Positions 12,121-22,720 of a DNA stretch of 64,000 nucleotides are shown in pieces (position 1 is the first letter of the stretch; every line of letters begins with the position of its first letter). A program made the position numbers and the translations under genes. The notes under the pieces are model-generated. The model was not told the origin of the DNA, did not search any database, and saw only the letters and a program-made list of their open reading frames with translations. The stretch comes from Chelonoidis abingdonii. Its lineage: Eukaryota; Chordata; Testudines; Testudinidae. The stretch spans positions 295,647,546 to 295,711,545 of the forward strand of contig NC_133770.1 in assembly GCF_003597395.2 (NCBI RefSeq). The letters run 5' to 3'.

Positions 12121-15100
12121 GCGATGAAGAGATGTACTAAGTAGACAGACCACTGTATCGCCAGTCTTCAGACTAAATGCTGTCTTAAGGATGCAGGCTT
12201 GTTTCCCATTGATTGCAGTGATAGCTGTGTGGGTATGGATGTGTAAGGGCAAAACATTGGATCTTGGATTTAGAAGTGATGTAGTTGATATTTTCACTAC
12301 TTACGCAAATCAAGTATGTGCTCAGGCAGTTTATGATCTGCATAAGAACATCCCTTCCACAATTTGTTCGGTTCTAATTAGCTTTTGATGCTAAAATGCA
12401 AGGGACGCCTGAGTGAAATAAAAAACTGCCGCTCTCTCTCTAGGCAGTGTTGCCGAATGAGACTGTGGATTGATATGGCAGGAGAAGTTAATTTCTGGCA
12501 TCCACTGCAAGCATATGGTGATGTTTATCGATGCACAGGGGTGCCATGCAGTATGATACCTCTGAGCCAGGCAGGCACTGGAGAAAGTTCATTACGTCTT
12601 TGTTCAGCAAGGCCAAAGCACAAAACTGATGAGGAAGTGAGACATGCGCCCCTGGACAAAAAGCTCCACGGCTAGACTGTGGTCCAGATTCTGCTCTCAC
12701 TGACACCAGGAGGTTTCTGGTGTAACGCAACTGAAGCTACTCCAAATTCACAGCAGCGGAACTAAATTTGATTTTATGGCTCTATTCTCATCTATGTTGC
12801 ATCCCCAAAAGTGTTTCAAAACTTAGTGTCCAGGAAAAATTAAGGAGGAAGTGAATTAAATCTGTATGGCAGACAGAGCCACCATTGTTTTCCCTTTCCT
12901 TCAACCGCACAAGTGTCCTATGGGCAAACTGTTCCTCAGCCTGGCTTGGACAGTCCAATCACACAGCCTTCCCTGGATGACCTTTTCCTCTCACTTCTGA
13001 GTCCTTGATCTTTCAGACAACTGAGGCAGCTGTGCTACATTACCATGTGCACCTGACTCACAACTGCAACTAAGCCCTCTCCTTATCGCAGGACCCACGA
13101 TTCAATCTGCTCCAGGAAACAGGATGTGGCTAAATGTTCAACCATACATCTATTTCCAGGTGGGCAAAGAAATGTATTCTCCATGCAGCTTGGAACTCTG
13201 AATGATCTGTTGATTTACCTCTATTCTTCATCTTATAGACCCTTAGAGAGGCTGCATCTTGGTTGCCACTCCTCTGGAGTTCATTATTTAATGTCACTCA
13301 ATCATCCGCAGAAGAGGGATCATTCCTGCATGTCACAAGATATTACATTCTCTTAATGCCCTGGGCTGACTTCACATCCCTTGTTGGTTTGTGGAAAATG
13401 AGAGGCTGATGAATCAAATCCAAGTTTCCTGAATGACAGTGATAAAGAAACTTCTCTAGGCTACCAACTCAGGAGTCTCCTTGTTGAATAAGCGTCAGCA
13501 ACAACAATATGGGAATCTACAGGTCAATACAGGTTTGAGAAGTCCCTCCATCCTGCAAAGAATCCAAAGAGTGAATAAAATGCAGTTGTCATACTGCAAG
13601 AAAATGAACTTTACATCTGTGTGATAAAATTGTGGGCACAGAATAAAATTCTCAAATCAACACACGTATCAAGGCCAATATAAAGGTTTCTATGTTTGTG
13701 GGCACAATAGAATGCAATTGGCCTAATAATGATAGGATATTTTTCAGAGTAATAAAATATGGTTTCTTTTTATTTGCCTTCCATTTTTTGAATTGTAGAG
13801 AGAACACTTAGGTCATGTTTTCAAGTTTTTCTCTGCAATGATAAGGACTAAAAACTTACTTTTTTGTTTAAAATGAAAGCTGAGATTCTCATGTAGTCCT
13901 GTGACTCCAGAAGCTGGAAATTTAAGAAAATATTTGGATATCACGAGGCTTAAGATAAAACCATGAGAACCGGCAACACTGCTAGCACTGTGGCTGGGTT
14001 TACATATATTTGCATTAACAATCTATCAAGGTACCTATAAAGCATCAATCATTGCAGTACCCAGGCATGAATTTCCCCAAATACTTTACAAATGTTAACA
14101 AATTAAAACCGTGAGATATTATTATTACCATCACCCAGGGCCCCACACACTCTAGGGTACAATGGGACTAACTGCTGGAGCAATAACCTCTAAGCTCCCT
14201 GCAATGTTACTTTATCCTGTTGTCACATAATACCTTCCTTTCCATCCCTGTACCTTCACATTATCCCACACACCTATGGCTGGCTGCTCATAGCTGAAAA
14301 TGTTCATTGATGTAAAATGTGTTGGTTATTTTCCACAGTGATTTAGTTTGAGGAGGGGTTTTCCCTCCCTACTGTACTCTCCAGGCAGCCAGGCTGCCCT
14401 CTCCAGGCCTTGATCCCATGATCTAGTCCAGCATAAAGTTTCCTAACCCTCCCCTATATATTCCAACAAAACTTCAGCATTTCTTTGTGCTGGCTGTCCG
14501 GGCCTCAACTGCTGTGCTCTTCTCCAGGCAGCATGCCTCGCCCGCTTAACTTTCTGGCTGCTCCACAGCTACAACCTTGGCTAACCAAACCCCAGATGCT
14601 TGGCTCTATGGAAGAGTGCAGGGGGCGTGCACTGTAATCCGATCCACTCCCCTTTGTGGAGAAAACTGGAGAAGGAGAGACAGTGAAGGCAGGGCCCAGC
14701 AGGGCAGAGAGAGAAAATAAAATGCTTGGCTGCAGCAAAATGATTTCCAGAGGTTCTGATCAATTGCAGCTCCCACCAAAAGCCAATGGATGATGTAGGT
14801 GGTCAGCATATCTAAAAATCAGGCCAGTCCTAAATATGGCTTTAGGTCCCTAACTGTAACTACCTAAGCTTGAAAAATGTAGCCAAAGCAGAACACTTTC
14901 TGGCTACAAAGTTTTTTCATGAGATAATGATTTGCTTGTGACATAGTCTGAATATGGTCTGTACTTTACATTCCACATTGCACTGTGATCTCACATGCCA
15001 AACAGGGTTGGGGCCTGTGGGTACGTGAATGGGAGATTTCCAAGGCACATCTGAACACTTCAGAAAGAAACAGTAACAGGCAGTCTTCTGTATCAGCCAC

Positions 15101-15334
15101 TGGGGCATTGTGTTGTTGGATATACCATTGTTTGGGCTCACTGCAGCATGGGTAGCTACATTCCACCAATGTCAATCCCCTGCTGTTTCAACTGGATTCT
15201 TTTCTTCCTTTACTAAACGGTTTTCTAGTGGTGGTGTGTGCTAATAAAGCCTGATCTGACCATCATTACAGCCAGTGGGAGACCTACCCTGAAACAGTTG
15301 CTGTGTTTCACCTCTAAGAGGGATGAAATTTCAG
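12121..15334. other. Long non-coding stretch
   Basis: No supported gene. A short foldback unit of the 'ccagattctgctctcactgac' type lies at 12683-12735. Near 14080-14150 there are MIR/L2-like words (tattattaccatcaccca). The remainder, including overlapping frames at 14505-15175, shows nothing I can recognise. Confidence 0.45.
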
Positions 15335-15420
15335 TGCTGGTAGAAATGATCTGTATGTCCAGTTTACAGAGCAATTTGTAAAATGCTTTGTGATCCTTGG
15401 GGAAGAAGGGCACTATTAGA
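15335..15420 (+). repeat. MIR/L2-class 3' tail
   Basis: The block 'tgtaaaatgctttgtgatcc' followed by 'ggggaagaagggcactattag' is the conserved terminal word of old SINE/LINE2-type repeats. Only the tail is identifiable. Confidence 0.45.
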
Positions 15421-16274
15421 AATTGAAGATCATCACAAACACATTCGTTACATTTATATACATTTTAAGTGCTTGCTGTTTAATACATTACAAATCTAAA
15501 AATAAATGCAAACCTCCAACTTTTTATATCAAAAGACAATTATAATATGTAACCTTCATTTTTGTGCACTGATGTTAAAGTGCATTACACTCTAAAGGAA
15601 CTTCCTTGGTTCATTGGGTGTTTTATGAATATAAGGGAAGGGAGGGAAAGGAAAGAAAATACTTGATAGTGCTATCTGAAAGGTGCTTATGCCACAGAAA
15701 ATGGTATCATCTTTACAGCAAGAGGGAATAAAAGACACAACGGTGCTTGTCTTTGACACGAAGGACCCTTTACACCACTCTGACAGCAAAAACAGACCTT
15801 AAAGTGGGTGTGTATTATATTGATGCTTACTTTAAGGCCCCTTTATGCTGTTAGAATGGTTTAAAGCTGCCTGAGAATAAGCGTGTATGAGGCCACAATG
15901 TAGCCAAAGTCATTCAGTGAAGGTGAATCGTTCCAAACATCACGCTATTTCAGATAACTGCCTTCTGGTTTGCAAATGTTCAAATGGAGTTTGAGGTCAA
16001 TAGAAGGGTTGGGATATAGGCTCTAGAGCCAAGCACCATTTGTTTTTTATTTAACTCTTTGCAGTAGATTAAAAAAAAACACTTGGGACTCTGGCAAGAT
16101 TCTGGTAAATGAACTGTGTTAATTCTTACCAAGAATTTATTCGGCTATTTTTTCAATGGAGATTTTAGATCCATTTATCTTTGCATGGGCAGAGAGTGGC
16201 ATTATTCTTAATAAACTGATTTGATGTGCCCTAGAAGTTTCACACTTTCACACTGGATTATGCACTGGAAAGGA
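15421..16274. other. Non-coding stretch, no gene seen
   Basis: AT-rich DNA with no coding signal and no recognised repeat family. Confidence 0.4.
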
Positions 16275-16625
16275 AGGAAACCAATTCAAACATAAAAACA
16301 GAAGACTGTCCAATGAAACTGAAAGGTGGCAAACTCAAAACCAATACAGGGAAATACTTTTTCAAGCAATGTATAATTAGCTTGTAGCTCTCATTGTCAT
16401 ATGATGTTGTTGAGGCCAAAAACGTAGCAAGATCCGAAGAGGGATTGGATATTTATCTGGATAACAAGAATATTCACAGTTATAATACTTAAGGCAAATA
16501 AAAAGGCTTGGAAGGGATATTAAACTGCAGGCTTTTTTGCATAAGCCATTCTCTAAATATAAGAGATCAGGATGAGAACTCCATGGGGGCAGATTATCCC
16601 CCCTGAGGGGTTTCTTGCACCTTCC
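16275..16625 (+). mobile_element. CR1 LINE 3' segment, 3' terminus missing
   Basis: Contains 'ccgaagagggattggatatttatctgg', 'gataacaagaatattcacag', 'aatataagagatcaggatgagaactccatgggggcag' and 'ggggtttcttgcaccttcct'. All are in CR1 3' UTR order for a turtle subfamily. The copy ends before the usual gatggacc terminus. Confidence 0.75.
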
Positions 16626-17309
16626 TACAAAACAGAAGGTGCTTGTCTCCATTGGAGACAGGCTGCTGGAAAACATGGACCTTGAGTCTGATTTGGTATG
16701 CGGTACTGCTGATCTCAATGGTTCTCTTTCTCTGGAGCCACATTATTTTTTCAGTCTTTTCTCTAAAACCATTTGGACTAGACATTTAGGGTTTTTAAAA
16801 GGAAAATTCAGATGCTTATGTATTCCCCAAGAATTGAGGCTTTCAGAAAAACACAAATATCATGAGATTTGTGATAAAATCAGTGCAAGCTGGCGACGTT
16901 GAACTGTATTATTGAGTATTATATTCCTACAGTCCTAAATGTCCCATTCATTCATACATCATGTGTCTTTCAAACATAAAGCTAGTGAGAGAGTCGGGAT
17001 AGACCGAAGGGAGAATGAATGGAATTCCATATACTTAAACTTAGAAAACAAACTTAAAAGAACTCTCACCAGCATTATTAAATCAGCAAACATAATACAA
17101 ACAGCAATAAGAACTCCATCCTGCTCCCATCAATGTCAATGACAAATTTCTCTTTGACATCAGTGGAAGCAGAATCAGGGCCTCACGTTTCACAGCCTTA
17201 GCAATGATTTATTTTATTTTTTTTTAAACCTGTTCCTAAAAATGTTTCCGGAAAAGAGTTATATCCATGGGAGACAGACTCTTAAGAGTAAAGATAAATA
17301 TGAACAGAG

Positions 17310-17315
17310 TTTATT
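17310..17315 (-). promoter_or_regulatory. Candidate polyadenylation signal AATAAA of the Myb/SANT gene
   Basis: TTTATT on the plus strand, AATAAA on the minus strand, about 315 bp past the stop codon at 17629. Position and strand fit the gene, but the region is AT-rich and such hexamers are frequent. Confidence 0.3.
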
Positions 17316-17628
17316 TTTATATGTTTTGGATTTATGTAAGAAAAATATCTTTCACAATAAAAAGAACTGATACAAAATTGTTTCTCATAAATGGACAGCA
17401 CTGCTGGTTATAAAAAAGAATGATATCCTGTCTCATATTGGGCAACCAAAAAAGACTATGTGTAGAATATACGGAAGAATCTTGACCCACTAAAAAAAGA
17501 GCTACTGTAGCATTTACCGTGACCTACAAAACACGAGGAATTTTTTACCCATCATAAAAAGTGTTCGCTTTAGAGAACTCTCTTTTAAAACTCTAAAAAT
17601 AGTGTTTGAGAAGAGTCTGTGTTTCTGT

Positions 17629-18188
17629 TTAGATCTCCTCTTCGACTTTCAAGATCATTCCCGAGAACACCTCGATCCCTGACTGCCCCACAGACTCGCC
17701 GCTGGCTATCCGGGAGGGCAGATGGGCAGAAGTCCCAGAGGTGCAGTCTTGCACAAAATGTACTGTCTCCCTGCGCGGATGCTGGTAGTCAACCAGCTTC
17801 TCCAGTGTCCGGTTGAGTGACTCGACATTGTCTGCCAGCCTCTTGTTCTGTTCCACTAAGTTCTCCAAGATGAGATTCTGCTGGATCATGAGGGAGCTCT
17901 GCTGCTGGTACCAGGAGGACAAGAGGGTGCTTTGCTGGAGATGGGCATCCATCAGCTGTTTCTCAAACTCTGAGATGTTGTACTTCCGCTTAGGATGCCG
18001 GGCAGTCTGGGATGACTGCCTCCCATAGGCAGCCCGCTGTTGCATCTGTGGAGAGGAAGGTGGGGATGGAGAGGAAACTGAGGTGTGCAGTGCCCCCCGC
18101 TGCTCTAATGCATCTGTCTCAGCTGGCATAGGCATTTCAATAGTCCTCAAAGGCACCCATGTGCAACCAGGCACTTCCTCCTCCTCAT
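17629..18188 (-). CDS. Myb/SANT-like protein, exon 2 (coiled-coil and C-terminus)
   Basis: This is the second and last coding exon of a two-exon gene; it carries residues 149-334 and the TAA stop. The acceptor is good: a minus-strand CCCCCACAG ends at 18189, and the exon starts in phase 1, completing codon 149 (Asp) with the G left by exon 1. It begins with an acidic run (DEEEE), then a Ser/Pro-rich linker and a basic patch (residues 213-217, PKRKY). A Gln/Leu-rich amphipathic stretch, likely coiled coil, spans about residues 218-283 (SEFEKQLMDAHLQQS... to ...RTLEKLVDY). The tail contains ILKVEEE (residues 327-333), an exact sumoylation consensus (hydrophobic-K-x-E) with acidic extension. The frame has no stop or frameshift. 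The coiled coil suggests self-association; the function is not known to me. Similar two-exon Myb/SANT genes are frequent in sauropsids and derive from Harbinger transposons. Confidence 0.82.
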
Positions 18189-18386
18189 CTGTGGGGGATC
18201 AAAATATCAAAACATGAGTTCTTTACACGTTAGCAACATAGAAAGCAGCCTCTTTGGTTAATATGCTAAAGGAATGATGTCTGCTGTGTGGGTGTGCATA
18301 TGAGCTTAGGAAAGGGGCATTAGTTTGACTGTATGCATATGAATGTCTCAATAGGTCTCGCGCTTTGTATTTGTAAACCAGAGGGA

Positions 18387-18410
18387 TCTCTCTCTCTCTC
18401 TCTCTCTCTC
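18387..18410. repeat. (TC)n microsatellite in the Myb/SANT gene intron
   Basis: Twelve TC units within the 629-bp intron. On the transcribed (minus) strand it is a GA run, so it is not the polypyrimidine tract of the acceptor at 18189. Confidence 0.95.
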
Positions 18411-18817
18411 ATGTAACTGTTTCATCTGAAATATTAGGTGATAAGGTCCTGGGATGTTAAATGTCCTCGTGTCCCGTAGATGATTTCCTGCTCTGCAGGC
18501 TGAATTCCTTTGAGTAACTCCAAGCTCCTGTACAAGGAGGCATCCCTGTCCTGGAGGATGGGGCTGAAACATAAGACTCCAGGATCAAAAGCTGTTGTGT
18601 GAGAGGTTCTGCCTATTTGGATCTGAGATTTCATTTGCAGAGTCCTCTCTTGCTATAAGGTTGGCTGTTGCAATCTAACTTTGCAGTGGAGATCACTTCA
18701 CAGCCACCAAAGATAACCTTACAGAGAAAGGCTCATCACCCTCCCCTTTCCCCCCAGCTTTCCCCAGTCTGTTGATGTGTGTGGATTGGATGAATGGTTT
18801 TGTTTAGGACTCTTTAC

Positions 18818-19262
18818 CTGACTGAAGCTCCAGAGGTATATGAGGGCCATCAGTGTGCATAACATCATCACCACCACCACCATCCTCCTCCTCTGCCACC
18901 ATTCTGGCCTCAGCCTGTATAATAGTCGCCTCCTGCCCAAGCAAAGGACTTTCCAAAATCCGCACCAGCACAGTATCAGGTCTGGGCTCCCTCGTTGAGC
19001 GACTCATCTCCACCAGCTTCTCCTTGGTGCGCCTCTTCATATCATCCCATCTCCTCCGGAGGTCCCGGGTGGTCCTGGGGGACCTGGCAACAGCATTGAT
19101 CTTCCTGGCAATGCTGCACCATATCTTCTCCCTCTCTGGCTGGCTCAGGTTGACTCTCTCACTCCCATAGAGCCTAGCGTGATTTTTGGTCACCTCCGCC
19201 ACCAAAATCTCAAGTTCTACAGGAGAAAACTTTTTTTTCCTCTTCTGGGGGCCAGCAGCCAT
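18818..19262 (-). CDS. Myb/SANT-like (Harbinger-derived) DNA-binding protein, exon 1
   Basis: First coding exon, residues 1-148 plus one base of codon 149. The start was chosen at 19262 (MAAGPQKRKKKFSP...), because the context aaaATGG is strong and the family domain begins a few residues later; an upstream in-frame Met at 19355 gives an unlikely Cys/Ile-rich leader. Residues 6-11 (QKRKKK) are a basic nuclear-localisation-like patch. A Myb/SANT-like trihelix domain covers about residues 11-85, with Trp48 and Trp72 as hydrophobic core residues and the basic helix RDLRRRWDDMKRRTKEKL. An acidic and Gly-rich linker follows (EEEDGGGGDD). The donor CAG|GTAAAG at 18817 is excellent. Joined to exon 2 the gene reads 334 codons without interruption, so it is probably functional. 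Expected role: nuclear DNA binding, by analogy with Harbinger Myb-like proteins, NAIF1 and TSNARE1; the target is unknown. Confidence 0.85.
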
Positions 19263-19533
19263 TTTAAATCTGCTCCTCTTGCAAAAAACGAAACAGGAAG
19301 GGGCAATTTGATGGTGGATTCTAATCAGGACCACTGCACATTGAAACACACTCATGAAATACGCATGCTACGCTGATGCTGGTCAGTTCCTGTTCATGCA
19401 CTGGGCCATAATGTGGCAAAGTATATAGCTGTGTCCTTGCTAACAATGACAATGACTAACAAAACATTATATGAGGGGCCTTGATGTTACTGGAGCGTCA
19501 CTGGAACAGAAATGAAGAGACACACAAGGATAA

Positions 19534-19611
19534 AATCCTCAGCTGGTGTAAACTGGTATACCTCTATTGACTTCAATGGAGTTATGCTGATTTACACCAG
19601 CTGAGGATCTG
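19534..19611. repeat. Short perfect-ended foldback repeat
   Basis: 78 bp starting aatcctcagctggtgtaaa and ending tttacaccagctgaggat, an 18-bp inverted repeat, with 'ttgacttcaatggagt' in the loop. It is the cleanest copy of a family whose fragments occur at 6700-6790, 19640-19730, 28885-28960, 33149-33218, 40035-40105 and elsewhere. Probably a very short MITE-like unit. Confidence 0.7.
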
Positions 19612-19619
19612 AGCCACAC

Positions 19620-22030
19620 TCTTTAACAGGTTGAAATAAGCTTTGGGTCAGATCCTCCACTCATTAGCCCTGAAATAATTGAGGAGTAACCCCAGTGAAC
19701 TCAAACTGGTGTAGGTCTGAAGAGAATCAGCCTCACTGGACTTTCTCAAGCTCAGAACATCACACACAGCTGGAAAACTCCATTTTTTTCTGGCAGCAGT
19801 TTTATACTGTGCAATTCCCATGACTTAAGGGGAGTTAATCCTGAATTACACAAAAGGAGAATCACCCTCCTAGAGTCTGACCTCGACCTCACTTATATTT
19901 TTACAACAGTTAACCCCCCCCGACTTCACTAGAGCCGCTCCTTATTTACAACCATGACTGTGATACAGAAAGAAGCCTAGAGAGTCTGCATGTTAGCATT
20001 ATAGCTGCTTAAAAAGGCAGGTTAACAGCATCAGATGGTAAGAATCATGCAAACAAGAGACAGAAAAGATATCTGGGGCCAGATTCACTGGTATAGCCTG
20101 GTGGGGTAAAATTGCTGTGAATCGCGTTTATCTGGTCGGTTACACAGGGTTTTGCAACTGCTTTGCGGCACTAGAGTGACACAAAATAGCTGGAGGTATA
20201 GGTCCATTACATCATCCTGTGCAATTCCCTGCTGGTAAAGAATCATTCCCAGAGGTCTTTTCTTCAGTTACACTGTTACAACAATAGTCAGCAGGTGCAA
20301 CTCCTATAGAAGTCCTGGTGCCAAATTCAGCAATGAAGTAAGACAGGGGTTTAAACTGGTTAGGGAATAGATGTAACTGTAACTTAAACCAATTTGGCAG
20401 TCACAGGAAAGGGGATGTAATCAGGGATAAGAGAGGAGAGGGGGCGTAGCAAGAAAAGCAATAGAAGGGTTCAAGACAAAGTAGGTGTAGGATCGGAAGA
20501 GGGAATGGGATTACTTATCTACAACCTCCTTGCTGGCTGCTTTTTCTATCGCAGCATTCTCTTTGGGCCTCTCTGTATGTGAGAAACTCATTTTTAAAAT
20601 GCGACAAATTATACCTCTTTTCGGATCTAATTACAGGTAACTTGCACCATCTTTTTATCACTGTTGATTCTGGTCTACAGGGTGGCACACTTCCCTCTAG
20701 GAGTTTGGTGTCCGGCTACATAAGTTTCTGGTGCTTTGTAGGTTACACAGAGTGAATTATGGGGTGAAGGGCATGCTTCTTCTCCAACTTACACATTGTG
20801 TAAATAAGAGCAAATCATTGTGCACTGAAGTCAATTACATTTACACTTGTGTGAAACATGTGCAAGTGCCAGGAGAATAGGACCCAAATGAATCACTGTT
20901 GATTTACACGGATTTAATTGACCCAAACTGTCTCTGGATCTGTGAAAATTTTATAGAACACAAATTCAAAAAAGAAAAAAAATCAAAACCTAGGTAACCC
21001 AAATTAGTAGTATTTAAACTGCTCTGTTTTATTTTAAGAGTATTACAAATACACCTAAACAGTCACTGATTTTAATTTAGCAAACAAGTTTCAACCTCTG
21101 CTTAAAACGTGGGGAAAATATCAGGTCTTGTTTTTAAATGTATCCCTATAGTAAATTACATTTGTCAGATTCTGAACAACAATCAGAGGAGGGAAAAATA
21201 TCAATTTCCCTGTTTTTTTAACTATCACATAATATGAAAAACAGAAGGATTCTGGAATTAAATGGTAGTAATAGCAAACCTGTTTTAATGAAGAATTACT
21301 TAGCACTATCATAGTATGTCACATTTATGAAAGAGCAGCACAAATATGAACTTATCCTTACAAAAGCCTTATTAGATACACAAGTATGTTTCACACAAAT
21401 AAAGACAAATATTTCTTTAAGCTGTAAAGTCATCTTGTGGAGTTCCCTGGTATTGGTAAATTATTAGGGTTGGTTTTAAAAAGATGGCCAGTAATATCAC
21501 AGTCTGTAGTTATGCAAGCTAGGTGACAGACAATCAAATCTTAGGATTCGGGAGGTGGGGCCAAAGAGGCTAAGGGATTGATTCAAATCCCATTGAATTC
21601 AGTCGGACTCTTTCTTTTGCCATCAGGCCCTAAATGCATTATTGGGAGATTTTACCTTCTGCTGAAGCACTAGGTGTCACTAGGTGTCAAACAATGAAAG
21701 AGACAAGATACCAGAGGTCGGCAGATGGATTGATATTCTGATATGATTAGAGGAAGGGGTTGGTTTTGAATATTTATCAAACAGCTTCAGTTCCTCAATA
21801 TGTTGCTCATTTAGGATGCCAATAATCGCAAAGAGGCACCTAACTTAGGACAAAATCCTGCATCAATGAAGTCATTGCAAAACTGTCCTCTGATTTTAGT
21901 GCTTCAGGATCAGGATTTTAGGGTTTTAGCACCAAGTATCTGGTTTGCATATCAAATACCATGCACGAGAACAAGAGCTTAAAAATCCCAATGGATTTCT
22001 ACGTCAATGGGCCTGACTCTCATTTAGACT
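19620..22030. other. Non-coding stretch with degenerate short foldback units
   Basis: Words of the 'gggtcagatcctccactc', 'ggggccagattcactgg' and 'gcactgaagtcaattacattt' type recur at about 19640-19730, 20072-20180, 20800-20900 and 21570-21630. They are decayed copies of the short foldback class. No gene seen. Confidence 0.45.
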
Positions 22031-22720
22031 CGGCGTGTATTTATATGAACATTTAGTTTGCAGCAAGCTGGAGTGTTGCATTAAGTGTCCACCTGGCCCC
22101 TGCTGAAGCGCACTATCAGTTCCTCAGTGTGCTTCCATCAACTCTGCTTTGAAAAGGAATAGATCAAAGCACACCAGGGAAATATTAGTGTGCATCAGCA
22201 AAGTCCACACAGACTATTAGCGCTGTTGGGATTTGGGAGTTCCCGGTGAGTCTGATGCTGGGTAGAAATCATGGGACTTCGATCCAATGCGATTCAATTC
22301 AATTCAATAAAGCTTTATTCAACATGTGCACAAAGAGAGCCCCTGGTACAAAGAATCAGGCAGAGTTCCTCCAGCCAGGAGCCCCTCCCCTTGCTACTTT
22401 ATAGCACATGGTGCTTATAGAACAAGTTACACAACATGAACCTCTAACCAATCAGAGTTAAACAAACCCATATATGGGTTTGTTTATCACATGCTCATAG
22501 TGCTCCAGTCCACATGCTGAGCTCACACCCCTCCCCGTGGCCTTCTCCAGAATGTTCCGAGGCTGGTGAGCCACAGCATGCTTCCCTATGCATAAGCACC
22601 CTGTAAACCACATTTTATCTAAAATAAACACAACCATACCCTTCAGCACGCAGCAGGGTACTGCTTGGTAAGACTCACACTCCAGCTTGCCACAAACTAA
22701 ATGTTCACGTAGACAAGCCT
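22031..22720. mobile_element. MITE of the 'gcttgtctacatgaacattt' class, split by an LTR
   Basis: Left part 22031-22223 and right part 22646-22720. The left end region (tgaacatttagtttgcagcaagctggagtgt, from 22045) is the inverted complement of the right end region (acactccagcttgccacaaactaaatgttcacgtagac, 22678-22714). The right terminus agacaagcct is well kept; the left one is mutated. The interior contains a second, imperfect inverted pair around the 'gaaaaggaatagatcaaagcacacc' block. The two parts become continuous if the LTR at 22224-22645 is removed. Confidence 0.75.
22224..22645 (-). mobile_element. Solo LTR of an endogenous retrovirus-like element
   Basis: On the minus strand the 422 bp start with TGAAGGGTATGG and end with CCCAAATCCCAACA, so they have the TG...CA ends of an LTR. 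The order within is also right: an upstream region, a TATA-like gctataaagtagc (minus strand, near 22400), a polyadenylation signal aataaagctttatt near 22305-22318, then a U5-like segment. The flanks are gcgc (22220-22223) and gcac (22646-22649), a 4-bp target duplication differing by one CpG-type change. There is no internal coding region, so this is a recombined solo LTR. It lies inside a MITE and is therefore younger than it. Confidence 0.75.

Noticed and set aside
18719..18940. Minus-strand frame with a hydrophobic stretch, suggesting a membrane protein
   Set aside because: It is the other reading frame of the Myb exon and intron. Its hydrophobic run is a frame-shifted reading of the acidic/Gly-rich linker.
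19263..19355. Upstream in-frame Met for the Myb/SANT gene
   Set aside because: The added 31 residues are Cys/Ile/Phe-rich and unlike the family, while the Met at 19262 has a better context directly before the basic Myb region.
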